From Shewanella glacialipiscicola (GTDB lineage: Bacteria > Pseudomonadota > Gammaproteobacteria > Enterobacterales > Shewanellaceae), in NCBI RefSeq assembly GCF_023283485.1, contig NZ_JAKILU010000030.1:1-36943 (forward strand): a stretch of 36,943 nucleotides of DNA, written 5' to 3'. Both the position numbers and the translations under genes were made by a program. Position 1 is the first letter of the stretch, and each line of letters opens with the position of its first letter. The notes beneath the pieces were generated by a model. That model searched no databases and had not been told where the DNA came from. It was given only the letters and a program-made list of their open reading frames with translations. Below are positions 1 through 7,970 of this stretch, one piece after another.

Positions 1-43
1 GTGAATACCGAGCCATATCGTTCTCTTTTGCCGCACCCTGTCT

Positions 44-985
44 TTAAACATAATGATTATTTAGGGGTGACAACAATCCTGACACAGGGGGCCACCGAGG
101 ATCCTCACCTTTATCCACTAAGGTTATTCCATTTTTGTTGAGCGCCTGCGTAAATTGTTCCCATGGTTTTACGTAGCTGTCACTAGGTTTATGGCCATAG
201 CCTTTTCTAATCCTCAGGATTTTTCTTTCTAATTCATTCTCATAAAGCGAAATCATCTGCTCAACAGCTTGTTCTATTTCATCTCTTAACCCGTAGGCTT
301 TTACGATGTCTTCACTGTACTCTTTTAATGCCGCAAAATAGATTCGTGGGGGAATCACCACTTTTCCGTTTTGCGCATCAGAATTCACGTTATGTATCTT
401 ATGGGTTTGATGTGAAAAGTTGACCTTGAAAGGCAGCAGCCCTTTCAAGTGGACAAGGTTATTCAACCCTATAAAACAATAGCTTCTAGAAATATCATAC
501 CATCCCTCAGAAACCAAAATTTCTAAATATTCTTGATTCAATTCCTCAAACGAATTGATGCCACGTTTGATTAGCTGAGCAATATCCTTTCGAAGAGAGT
601 TTTTTTTATTATTAATTGAAGCCAGTTCTGTATGTTTTACAGAAAACCACATCTCTGCTAATGCTACGCACTTCATTTGATTAAGCATGTGACGCCCTTT
701 TTGATGAAGTACAATGACATTTTCTTCTTGCTTTGGCTCAATGTTAAAAATCAAGTTCGCGATCCCACTCCCTTTGTAGTCAGAATATCTAAACGCCCAT
801 ATATCCTCGCCAAACAAGATGGTTTTTTTTTGATCTTGATAGACCACCATTTTATCTAACTCTTCCCAATCGCCTCGCAGTAGTGCAGGGAGAAGTTCCT
901 GTTGTAAATAGTCGCCTCTATCACCAATCGAACGCATGGTATCTAAGGTTGAATCCATATCTTGTGAGTTTTCAAAAGACAGCAT
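44..985 (-). CDS. gmtX: Gamma-mobile-trio protein GmtX
   Basis: Third gene of the minus-strand trio, 313 residues, starting at an ATG 11 bases after the end of the 822-residue gene. I see no enzyme motif, signal peptide or membrane segment. The protein is charged, with long predicted helices and a Lys/Arg-rich C-terminal third (around RKILRIRKGYGHK), which fits a DNA-associated accessory role. The name rests on gene order: tyrosine recombinase, large protein with a degenerate recombinase C-terminus, then a protein of about 300 residues is the layout of Gamma-Mobile-Trio elements. The sequence alone would only say hypothetical. Only 43 bases remain to the window edge, so the next cargo gene is not visible. 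Confidence 0.68.
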   Translation of the reverse strand: MLSFENSQDMDSTLDTMRSIGDRGDYLQQELLPALLRGDWEELDKMVVYQDQKKTILFGEDIWAFRYSDYKGSGIANLIFNIEPKQEENVIVLHQKGRHMLNQMKCVALAEMWFSVKHTELASINNKKNSLRKDIAQLIKRGINSFEELNQEYLEILVSEGWYDISRSYCFIGLNNLVHLKGLLPFKVNFSHQTHKIHNVNSDAQNGKVVIPPRIYFAALKEYSEDIVKAYGLRDEIEQAVEQMISLYENELERKILRIRKGYGHKPSDSYVKPWEQFTQALNKNGITLVDKGEDPRWPPVSGLLSPLNNHYV

Positions 986-996
986 AGATATAGTCC

Positions 997-3465
997 TTAT
1001 AGAAATTGGGAAATGGAAGATAACGAGTTGAAAAGTGGATAACGCCCTTTTTCTTCGAGCAAATACTCAGCTTGTTCAATGGTTTCTAATGGGAGGCCGT
1101 CAAGGTTAGCTTGAAAGCGATTTATCTTTAATTGAATTACCGAAGCGCGTTCTGGGTATTGGTCAATAGCTTCACTTAACGCATCGAGAAAGCTCAATAG
1201 TTTATAAATAGCGTAGGGATCATCAACGAGTTTGGCACTTCTGCAAAAGACACAAAGATCGTATTGATAGCAGGTAATATCTTGACCCTCTTCAATAATC
1301 CCTTTTTTTTCTGCGAACTTGCGTGCTGTATAGTGCCAATCTTTCTCGGACACCAAATCGATTTCCCCGTCGCAGCTAATGCCGTTGGGGTTTGTAGGAG
1401 CATTACGTTGTTTCCAAACATCGTATTCTAAGATGGGAATTTCCAATTCTTTCTTAACTGATTCTATAGCTTCACTGCGGCTCTTACCTTGGGCTATGTA
1501 GACTAACCCCATCATCCCTTGTGACATTTGCCTGTTGTTTGAAACAGGGTGACCGTTGGGGTAATGTCTTTCCGTTGTTTCAATATTGTGCTGCAAAATT
1601 TTTCGGGCTGTCCACCCTTTTTCTTCTGCTTTATACTCTAAGTTAGAATGAGTAATACGAATCCTACTGGCTGTAATATTTAGAAAGTAATCACCGCGAC
1701 CAATACCACATAAATTTAATAGAATTTTGCGAATCGGAACCTCACCCTCTGACCACTGATAAGTAACATGCTTACCACCCATCGGTAGTAAGTAAGGCAG
1801 TCTGGTTGTTGAACTCCCCCCACCAAAACCATAATTTTTTCTAGGTAAAGGGTTTCTGGTCGCAGCATAGCGTTCGACCAATTGAAGAAAATGTCTGTAT
1901 TTAGCTGCAATAATGAACTCACCTAACGAGCCATCAGCGTATTTGAAAGAAACGGTGATCGCTCCATCGAAATCTTTCTCTGAATAATTAAGTGGTATCA
2001 GCGCGTTCCGCAGTGAAACATCAGTCATACATGACAGCGCTGCGTAAGCAATCGGCATTGTTCTTATTGTTACAACTTGCTTATTAAGATCGGTGACATT
2101 TGATTCCATCGTGTGTACACCATCATCTCGTTTAATCTTGTTAAACGTAGTCATCTTTTGATCTTCAACAATGTCGGTATAGGTTTTTACTAGATGGTCG
2201 ATCAACTCAGCTCTGCTCTCAGAAAGCAAATTTAGGTTCTTTGATAATTGGAATGAAGCTCCAGATACATCAACTTTGCCTTTATCACCTTCGCTATTGA
2301 GGAAATATATCAGAGTGTCATAAGGGTCTTCGCTGTAGGTTTTCGAGAGGAGTTCGAGTGCTCGAAGAAAGGTGATTCCGTCAGCTTCTCCGACAGAGTC
2401 GCGCTTATTGATGTCAGCGACAATAAACCCAGCTTCATCGTCTTTGGCTTCGGGATGAGAGTTTTCCTCAGTGCCTGAAAATAACGCTTTTACATCTTTT
2501 GAAGCGCGGCCTTTATAAGCGCGGACTTGAGCAACTTTTGATGTCCGACTATCTTTATTTGGCGTAACAAATTTAATTGGGTGGCGAACTTGTCTAATCA
2601 CTGAGTCGTTAAATGCAGTGTAATAGGCAAACAGAGTGTAAGCTGCTGCCATACATTGATTAAAAGGACTCGCTAAGCCATCTAACGCTGAACAATTTTT
2701 TCTCCCAAGTGTAATCGTGATGTCACGGTTATCTTTTCTTTCAACCACAATATTATCGAGATGTTGAGGTGGTGGAGAATCAGGATTTTCTTCTTTATAT
2801 GCAATAAGTTGAGTTGCCAAAGAGAAAAAGAGAAGCTGAGTGCGTCTAACTAGTGCATACCATTCTCTTGATGTATAAGGTTGTGTAGCAAAATCTACAA
2901 TCTCACCATTAAAGCTCTTGAGCGTGGCTTGCATGTCTGACACATCAAAACCAAGTATTGGAAGTAGCGAGTCGAGATTCATCTTTTTTTGAAGAGCTGA
3001 AAATTCCAACAAACCAAACTCTTCGCCATTATGATACTGAAACTGATATTTTTTAGGCTCATTAGCAATATCAACTAAGCGCCGTAACTCTCCAGAGTTA
3101 CCAGCGTAAGAAAGGTATCCAGCCTGACTAAAAGGGGCGAACTTCTTAATGTCGCAAAATGCTATATAAGCCTTTAAAGCGCTTAATTTAACCACTAGAG
3201 ACCATGCATTGGTTTCATTTTTCTTCTCTTGATCAACCCATCTTTTTAGCTTTTGCATTTTTTCTAATCGAGAGGGCTTAGCTAATGGTTTTTTTGGATC
3301 ACACTGTTCATGACACCAATAAAGAAAATTGTGTTTTGTGCTGTTCAGCTTCCCTTCTGGCCGTATATCAACGTTCAAATCTAATGAAGTAACATTATTC
3401 TTAGTAATCGGCGGAGTGGGTAATTTATTTTGATTTCTTGATGCTGCTAATCGACTTTTGGCCAT
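997..3465 (-). CDS. gmtZ: Gamma-mobile-trio integrase-like protein GmtZ
   Basis: 822 residues, the middle gene of the trio, beginning 4 bases after gmtY ends, so very likely co-transcribed. Residues 1-590 have no motif I recognise. Around 600-635 there is a tyrosine-recombinase-like C-terminal box: SRIRITHSN gives Arg601/Arg603 and His606, LQHNIETTERHY gives His626 and a Tyr at 635 in the nucleophile position. The N-terminal catalytic arginine box is not obvious. A cysteine group follows (Cys732, Cys738, Cys741), possibly a small metal site. The family role is integration or excision of the island together with GmtY; whether GmtZ itself cleaves DNA is inference. Confidence 0.7.
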   Translation of the reverse strand: MAKSRLAASRNQNKLPTPPITKNNVTSLDLNVDIRPEGKLNSTKHNFLYWCHEQCDPKKPLAKPSRLEKMQKLKRWVDQEKKNETNAWSLVVKLSALKAYIAFCDIKKFAPFSQAGYLSYAGNSGELRRLVDIANEPKKYQFQYHNGEEFGLLEFSALQKKMNLDSLLPILGFDVSDMQATLKSFNGEIVDFATQPYTSREWYALVRRTQLLFFSLATQLIAYKEENPDSPPPQHLDNIVVERKDNRDITITLGRKNCSALDGLASPFNQCMAAAYTLFAYYTAFNDSVIRQVRHPIKFVTPNKDSRTSKVAQVRAYKGRASKDVKALFSGTEENSHPEAKDDEAGFIVADINKRDSVGEADGITFLRALELLSKTYSEDPYDTLIYFLNSEGDKGKVDVSGASFQLSKNLNLLSESRAELIDHLVKTYTDIVEDQKMTTFNKIKRDDGVHTMESNVTDLNKQVVTIRTMPIAYAALSCMTDVSLRNALIPLNYSEKDFDGAITVSFKYADGSLGEFIIAAKYRHFLQLVERYAATRNPLPRKNYGFGGGSSTTRLPYLLPMGGKHVTYQWSEGEVPIRKILLNLCGIGRGDYFLNITASRIRITHSNLEYKAEEKGWTARKILQHNIETTERHYPNGHPVSNNRQMSQGMMGLVYIAQGKSRSEAIESVKKELEIPILEYDVWKQRNAPTNPNGISCDGEIDLVSEKDWHYTARKFAEKKGIIEEGQDITCYQYDLCVFCRSAKLVDDPYAIYKLLSFLDALSEAIDQYPERASVIQLKINRFQANLDGLPLETIEQAEYLLEEKGRYPLFNSLSSISQFL

Positions 3466-3469
3466 GTAA

Positions 3470-4879
3470 TCACCTCAACGATTGTTGTGCGAATTTATTT
3501 TTACGCTGAGAGAATTCCAACCATGTTTTATTGTCATTCATATAGTTAACGTATTTTTGGGTGGTAGCTGTGCTTTCATGCCCCATCAAATCAGCTAACT
3601 CCTGTAACAAGGCTTCGAAGGGCTTAGCTGTTTCCATGTGTTTGCCGTATAGCCAGTCGGTTGCAAAAGTGGCACGTAAATCATGAGAGGAAAAATAAAT
3701 ATCAAGCCCACAGTGTGCTAAATCGTTACGGATAGTTTCCACATACTTTTGAATGGTGTTTGGAGCATAGATATTGCCATTTGATTTTACGAATAAGTGG
3801 TTATGGCGAAGTAGTCCGTTTTGAATAGCCTTCTTTCTCCCCTTACTCAATTTGTACTCGTACAGCAGTTCCATAACCTTAGCTGGGATTTCAATTGATC
3901 TGTTTTTTTTAAATTTGGTTAAACAACCGTTAATGTTCTCACCAATTTGCACTTTAACTACTTTAGCTTTTGGCTTGTCCACGACAGAGGCTGGAAATGT
4001 TATCAATTCCTCCAATCTCAATCCCGTTTCAGTCTTTACGTACAGCATGAGAGCTTTAGTATCAGTCGAGTTTCCAACATCAAGGTATTTATAAAGCTCT
4101 TGCTTTTCATCTTCACGAAGTGGATTAAGTTCTCTGAGATCAGCTTCTTGAGGTTTTTTGATGCTTTTAAATGGTTTAGTGAGACCTGTGGTATATACAG
4201 TAATCTCCTTACTGTGATAGCGGTTAAGATGTGAGAGCATTTCATGCTGAGATCTCTTTCCTTTGCTGCTTATGCGAACAGTCTTTGCCTTAAACTCAAA
4301 TGGTCGAAAGGTTTTGCTGATTGAAATGATCCGCTGGCGATGAAGGAAGATGAAGTAATTAACAACTTTCAAAACATAGTTAGAAGCTGTACTTGGAGAA
4401 CCACCAACTTTTCCATTTTCATCCCTGGTATAAAGGTTTTCCAGTAAATAGTCTCGATATCTCACGATTGGACTTTCCTCTACCTTGTCGGTGCAGTCAT
4501 ATATTGTTAACGGACATTTTTTATCAACCAGCAGTCCTGTCCTTGGGTGAGTATGTTCGGGGATTTCCGTATTCAGCCACCGATAGAAGCTCAATAGCGC
4601 AACTGCATGAGATTGAATTGTTTTATCTGAGGATATATCAGGGTCTGCCAACAAAGAGTGAAGATATAGATTAACCGGCACCACATTGATGCCATCGAGG
4701 TCTATTAAAATTGGAAGTTCATGAGCAAACGGTTTTGAGTTATCCCTAACGTCATGGATGATTTCGCCACTGTCAGGGTGTGGCTTACTGATAAATGAGG
4801 GATATTTATCACTATTAATCCATATAAGACAGTAGTCAAAACCGAAGTCATCTGGAAACGACTTATTCTGCTCAATCAT
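3470..4879 (-). CDS. gmtY: Gamma-mobile-trio tyrosine recombinase GmtY
   Basis: 469-residue tyrosine recombinase, the first gene of the trio and the one nearest the element end. The catalytic set is complete: Arg288 in TETGLRLEEL, His399 and Arg402 in SSHDLRATFA, His434 in LMGHESTATTQKY and the nucleophile Tyr443. The N-terminal 250 residues should hold the core-binding domain. The ATG is preceded by AGGTG at a usable distance. Transcription runs away from the umuC junction, which lies about 185 bases upstream, as expected for a recombinase placed at an island border. A different integrase family with the same layout is possible, but recombinase function is clear from the residues. Confidence 0.82.
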   Translation of the reverse strand: MIEQNKSFPDDFGFDYCLIWINSDKYPSFISKPHPDSGEIIHDVRDNSKPFAHELPILIDLDGINVVPVNLYLHSLLADPDISSDKTIQSHAVALLSFYRWLNTEIPEHTHPRTGLLVDKKCPLTIYDCTDKVEESPIVRYRDYLLENLYTRDENGKVGGSPSTASNYVLKVVNYFIFLHRQRIISISKTFRPFEFKAKTVRISSKGKRSQHEMLSHLNRYHSKEITVYTTGLTKPFKSIKKPQEADLRELNPLREDEKQELYKYLDVGNSTDTKALMLYVKTETGLRLEELITFPASVVDKPKAKVVKVQIGENINGCLTKFKKNRSIEIPAKVMELLYEYKLSKGRKKAIQNGLLRHNHLFVKSNGNIYAPNTIQKYVETIRNDLAHCGLDIYFSSHDLRATFATDWLYGKHMETAKPFEALLQELADLMGHESTATTQKYVNYMNDNKTWLEFSQRKNKFAQQSLR

Positions 4880-5062
4880 ATTAACACCTAAATCATCCGT
4901 TATTCACACTGATAAGCCTTGCTCAAGGGGTACGCGTTCATCCATCTACTTTTTCAAGATATCCAGACAAACAGTAAAACTGTAACTACCTATCTTCTCT
5001 TCGTCTAATTTATTTATCATGAAAAATTCCAACATGTGGCATCTAAAAAAATTCCCAACTGT
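4880..5062. mobile_element. Terminal non-coding end of the GMT island
   Basis: This stretch of about 183 bases lies between the gmtY start and the point where UmuC homology begins. It should contain the recombination end of the element and the trio promoter. I see no clear terminal inverted repeat. The opposite end is outside the window, so the exact crossover and any duplicated core cannot be fixed. Confidence 0.55.
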
Positions 5063-5290
5063 AAGTTCATAGTTACTTGAACAAACAATGACACCAAGTT
5101 TTGTACACAGGTCTTTGACCTGAAAGTATGGCGCAAACTTAGGAACCCCAAGTTCTTTCGCTTGCTTGTTTGCCGCTACAATGCAGCCATCGTTGTTGCT
5201 CAACACAATCATTGGCTTACCACGCCAATCAGGTCTAAATACCTGCTCGGCGCTGCAATAAAAACTGTTGGCGTCTACCAAGGCAAACAT
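4946..5290 (-). pseudogene. umuC: umuC, DNA polymerase V subunit, cut after codon 76
   Basis: From the ATG at 5290 the first 76 residues are typical UmuC: MFALVDANSFYCSAEQVFRP, the Y-family fold start with the metal-binding Asp in ALVDANSFY, and SNNDGCIVAA. The match ends at SSNYEL (base 5063). Normal UmuC continues with a Gly/Asp-containing segment and runs to roughly 420 residues; here 38 unrelated residues encoded by the inserted element follow before a stop at 4946. The ATG overlaps the umuD TGA by one base, the usual umuDC coupling. The rest of umuC is not in the window and should lie beyond the far end of the island. The product cannot be a polymerase. Confidence 0.9.
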
Positions 5291-5697
5291 CAGATGTCCG
5301 CTAATAATGGACTTTGGCGATGGCAACGAACAGAACGAATAACAACACCTTCAATCGTAAAGCTATCGTAGTCGTGAATAGGCTGTGGTTGGTGTTGTTC
5401 ATTCGATGACAGCAGCATGCGATTGGCTTTATCGAGGATTTTACATACAAATTCACCGTTGAAATTGGCAACAATGACATCACCATGACGCGCGGTTTCC
5501 TGACGGTCAACAATCAATATATCGCCATAAAAAATGCCCACGCCCTGCATTGAATCACCTTTTGCGACACCAATAAAGGTCGCGCTGGGATGCACAACTA
5601 ACAGCTCATCAAGGCTCAGACCCAACTGACTATATTCAGTTGCTGGGCTTTCGAAGCCAGTGATACCGGCACTGGCATAGATGGGGATAATACGCAT
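5290..5697 (-). CDS. umuD: UmuD, SOS mutagenesis protein (LexA-like autoprotease)
   Basis: 135 residues from the ATG at 5697. A GTG at 5709 is also open, but that codon lies inside the LexA box, so 5697 is preferred. The peptidase S24 features are present: catalytic Ser in KGDSMQG and the lysine region in FNGEFVCKILD. The N-terminal arm has ASAG and ITGFESPA, where RecA-stimulated self-cleavage would occur; which Gly is used is not certain. Processed UmuD' normally joins UmuC to form polymerase V. Here its partner is disrupted, so UmuD is probably an orphan under SOS control unless another umuC exists in the genome. Confidence 0.92.
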   Translation of the reverse strand: MRIIPIYASAGITGFESPATEYSQLGLSLDELLVVHPSATFIGVAKGDSMQGVGIFYGDILIVDRQETARHGDVIVANFNGEFVCKILDKANRMLLSSNEQHQPQPIHDYDSFTIEGVVIRSVRCHRQSPLLADI

Positions 5698-5708
5698 AGT
5701 TAACACCA

Positions 5709-5724
5709 CTGTTTTTATATACAG
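5709..5724 (-). promoter_or_regulatory. LexA (SOS) box of umuDC
   Basis: CTGTTTTTATATACAG matches the LexA operator CTG-N10-CAG with an AT-rich centre and lies 12 bases upstream of the umuD ATG. It predicts repression by LexA and induction by DNA damage. Confidence 0.9.
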
Positions 5725-5757
5725 TGATTATAGGCGTTGTTAGGTAACTGGCAAGAA

Positions 5758-6042
5758 TTATTGTGATGTTTCGATGTAACACCATTGGTTCTTTTCTTTA
5801 TCAAACCCCACGTCAAAATTCACCGCGGTGGTGTCACCCGTCTAGCCTGTGCCCCTTCGGAGTCTGTCTATCTGTACGTCAAGGCAGTAGTGCTCTCGAA
5901 ATGACTTAGCCCAAGCACTAAGAATTAGAACCGCACTATGATCTATTTGAAGCTCAAATACATCGACAGAAACACCATCAGATGTTTTGACCTTATGGCC
6001 TGCTTTTTTTAACCTGACTGTATGTGGAAGGGGTGCAGACAT
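5758..6042 (-). pseudogene. Remnant gene with in-frame stop, possibly a HamA (DUF1837)-like fragment
   Basis: From the ATG at 6042, 66 residues are open, ending HYCLDVQIDRLRRGTG at a TAG (5842-5844). In the same frame the reading continues after the stop for 27 more codons (TGDTTAVNFDVGFD, then a Trp/Tyr-rich end) to a TAA at 5758. The second part looks like a natural protein C-terminus. The two pieces are best read as the head and tail of one gene that lost its middle. The FREHYCLD-type head reminds me of the N-terminal part of Hachiman HamA/DUF1837 proteins, but this is recalled resemblance only. It is the first gene beside umuD on the island side. Confidence 0.4.
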
Positions 6043-6282
6043 CTAAACTCACTTCGCTCGATCTCGAACAACTGTATCCATCCACAGGACGACTATTATT
6101 AAATTACAACGCTATTTTAAAATCAGCATTTAGGAGACTAAATTCAATTCAGATCTAGGTCTATGCTTTTCGGCATCAGCCATTTCCAATTAAAGACTCT
6201 CTAAATTCATACCCTATTTTCCGTTATCAAAAAAGTCCTTTACCCACTTAATCATAGGTTCCCTAACGTAGGTTACTACGTG

Positions 6283-6575
6283 CTACTTCAAACTAAGAAG
6301 CGCATTAACAAGTTTTGAATTTTCAGCATTTTCAGCATTTTCACTTATTTTAAGTGTGAATATATTTTCATTGTCAACAGCAGATTTATTGAGTTTGTTT
6401 AAGTGCTCACCTATTATAAGATAGTGATCACCTGTCAGTTTATCGTGAGAGCATTTAGTCATAAATGAATAGAGTTCATTATCTGTATTCATTTGCTCAA
6501 AAACACCGACCAATAAACTATCAATAAATACTTTATTTACCCCTGTTGCAAGATTTTTTTAATCACTAATGTCAT
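6283..6575 (-). pseudogene. Small unknown gene downstream of vapBC, frameshifted at an A7 run
   Basis: An ATG at 6575, 34 bases after vapC with GGGAA in front, opens MTLVIKK and then runs into a homopolymer of seven A (6554-6560 on the opposite strand) and an early stop. A -1 shift on that run joins it to the frame KNLATGVNKVFIDSLLVG, which stays open for about 90 codons to 6283. The product would be close to 97 residues, with a short repeat ENAENAEN near the end. I do not recognise the family. Either an indel broke a third gene of the vapBC operon or the slippery run is used on purpose; an indel is more likely. Confidence 0.35.
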
Positions 6576-6608
6576 TCTAATTCCCTTAATTTAATCAATT
6601 TCCGTTGG

Positions 6609-7031
6609 TTACTGTACCCAATCCTCAAACACGAGTCCGTCTACACGTTGGAACTCGCACACGTTGTTTGTCACAACAACACAGCCAGTAGAGAGAGCGT
6701 GTCCAGCTATGGCCGCATCGTTATTGCCGATCGGCGTCCCCTTGACTGCGAGGTTAATTCTTATCGCTGTAACAGCGTCTACAGCGGCTTTGTCCCACGT
6801 TAAGATTTCATCAATACGTTTTAGGAACTCTGCGACCAATACAGCATGTTTAGGTGATGCCTTTTTACCAATCAAGCCAAATTGGATTTCTTGATACGTG
6901 ATAGCTGAGATCACAATACGGTGCTGTTTATTAACTGCGACTTGTAGCTTTTGCAGTACAGATAAAGGCTGTTCGCGCATAATGAATGAGCAAATGCACG
7001 TATCGAGCATATAGTTAATTTTCTTACTCAA
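6609..7031 (-). CDS. vapC: VapC toxin, PIN-domain ribonuclease
   Basis: 140 residues from a TTG at 7031 that overlaps the end of vapB by 8 bases; GAAGGGCG sits in front of it. An ATG at 7010 would give 133 residues beginning MLDTCICSF and cannot be excluded. PIN-domain acidic residues are visible: Asp in YMLDTCICSFIM, Glu in ITYQEIQFGL, Asp in IGNNDAAIAGHA, and the end motif VVVTNNVCEFQRVDGL in the place of the usual TNNxxEFxRV. VapC toxins cut tRNA or rRNA and are inhibited by the VapB made from the same operon. Such modules often stabilise islands. Confidence 0.9.
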   Translation of the reverse strand: MSKKINYMLDTCICSFIMREQPLSVLQKLQVAVNKQHRIVISAITYQEIQFGLIGKKASPKHAVLVAEFLKRIDEILTWDKAAVDAVTAIRINLAVKGTPIGNNDAAIAGHALSTGCVVVTNNVCEFQRVDGLVFEDWVQ

Positions 7032-7257
7032 AATTAAAGCGCCCTTCATCAGTAACCACGTCTTGACGATCAACCATAAAGTCATCATCAGCTTTTTCTT
7101 GCACTGCGAATGACAGCCAGTCAGGGCGAATTGGACGCAACGTGATTACGTCCCCGTCTTTAAGGATTTCAAGTTCATTCACGCCATCAAAGGCCATATC
7201 TTTTGGCAATCGAACCGCTTGGTTCTGACCATTTTTAAATATTGATACTGTTCTCAT
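7024..7257 (-). CDS. vapB: VapB antitoxin, AbrB/SpoVT-type DNA-binding protein
   Basis: 77 residues from the ATG at 7257 (an upstream in-frame ATG at 7266 is less likely; GGGTGATT lies just ahead). MRTVSIFKNGQNQAVRLPKDM is the swapped-hairpin AbrB-like DNA-binding domain of VapB antitoxins, followed by ITLRPIRPDW and an acidic C-terminal tail (KADDDFMVDRQD) that would wrap the toxin. It is the first gene of the operon, coupled to vapC by overlap, and very probably represses its own promoter through the two palindromes upstream. Confidence 0.9.
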   Translation of the reverse strand: MRTVSIFKNGQNQAVRLPKDMAFDGVNELEILKDGDVITLRPIRPDWLSFAVQEKADDDFMVDRQDVVTDEGRFNFE

Positions 7258-7273
7258 AATAATCACCCTTCAA

Positions 7274-7334
7274 GCATATGTTTACCATATGCACAATATA
7301 TGGGGTTGCTAGCATATGTCAACCATATGCTAGC
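7274..7334 (-). promoter_or_regulatory. vapBC promoter with two VapB-type palindromic operators
   Basis: Two copies of GCATATG-N5-CATATGC lie at 7274-7292 and 7312-7330, with centres 38 bases apart. The second extends to an 11-base-arm palindrome (7308-7334). A minus-strand promoter overlaps them: TTGACA at 7322-7317 and TATATT at 7300-7295, 16-base spacer. Binding of the VapBC complex would cover both boxes. Confidence 0.75.
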
Positions 7335-7369
7335 GGTTTAGAAGGAATTTTTCGCAATTTCTCCCATTA

Positions 7370-7966
7370 CTATTGGATCAGTAGTTTGTGCGTTGTCTCA
7401 AGTGTCTTATTACCTAACATGTAATGAATATGGGCTATATCGTACCCTTGGCGGTGCAGCTCAACAGCAAACGCTCTACGGCCTGAAAGCACACTAGGCG
7501 ACTCAGTGCCTGCATTCCTTAAAAGCATCTTGATATGACGGTTTAGCGCGTCACACGAATAGCTATCACTGCCAGCGGAGGTATGCTTGCGAACGATTGA
7601 AAATGATCTGTTTTGATATGAGTAAAACAAAGCTGTATCAGGATCTAGGCTGCGGTACTGGTCTGGATTGTTCCCCAAGCCAATGCGATTTTTAACGCGA
7701 TATGTCAGGTATTGGTTTAGATACTCACGCAAGCGTTCACTAGACAAATAAAACTCGCGCTCTGCGCCTCTGACTGTGTATAACTTGGTTAGCTTCCCTG
7801 ACTTGCTCAATACGTCTTTGAGCTGGATGCGGTTGATTTCGAGTGTACTACACGCTGAACCGAAGAAGAACGCCAGCAAACACTGATCACGTTCTGGCTG
7901 CTTGCTGTTTTGCTTTGTGACTTTGAACAGCCAATCACGCTGCGGCTTCTCGATTAGTTGTGGCAA
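7370..7966 (-). pseudogene. Degenerate tyrosine-recombinase-like gene, split by an IS4 element
   Basis: The open stretch from a TTG at 7966 gives 198 residues. The C-terminal half has the shape of a tyrosine recombinase (SGRRAFAVELHRQGYDIAHIHYMLGNKTLETTHKLL), with an Arg in GRR but Asn for the second His in LGN and His for the nucleophile Tyr, so it should not cut DNA. The start abuts the IS. Across the element, the bases 9413-9372 on the same strand read MLRPSGSLRNLGLP in a frame that joins exactly at the CCA codon next to QLIEKPQ. Removing the IS and one copy of the flanking 10 bases gives a gene of about 210 codons. The gene is therefore an interrupted, already degenerate integrase relative. 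Confidence 0.65.
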
Positions 7967-7970
7967 TGCT

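Noticed and set aside
44..4879. Recombinase-in-trio (RIT) element
   Set aside because: RIT elements carry three full tyrosine recombinases of similar size. Here only one is complete, and the 822- and 313-residue partners differ strongly.
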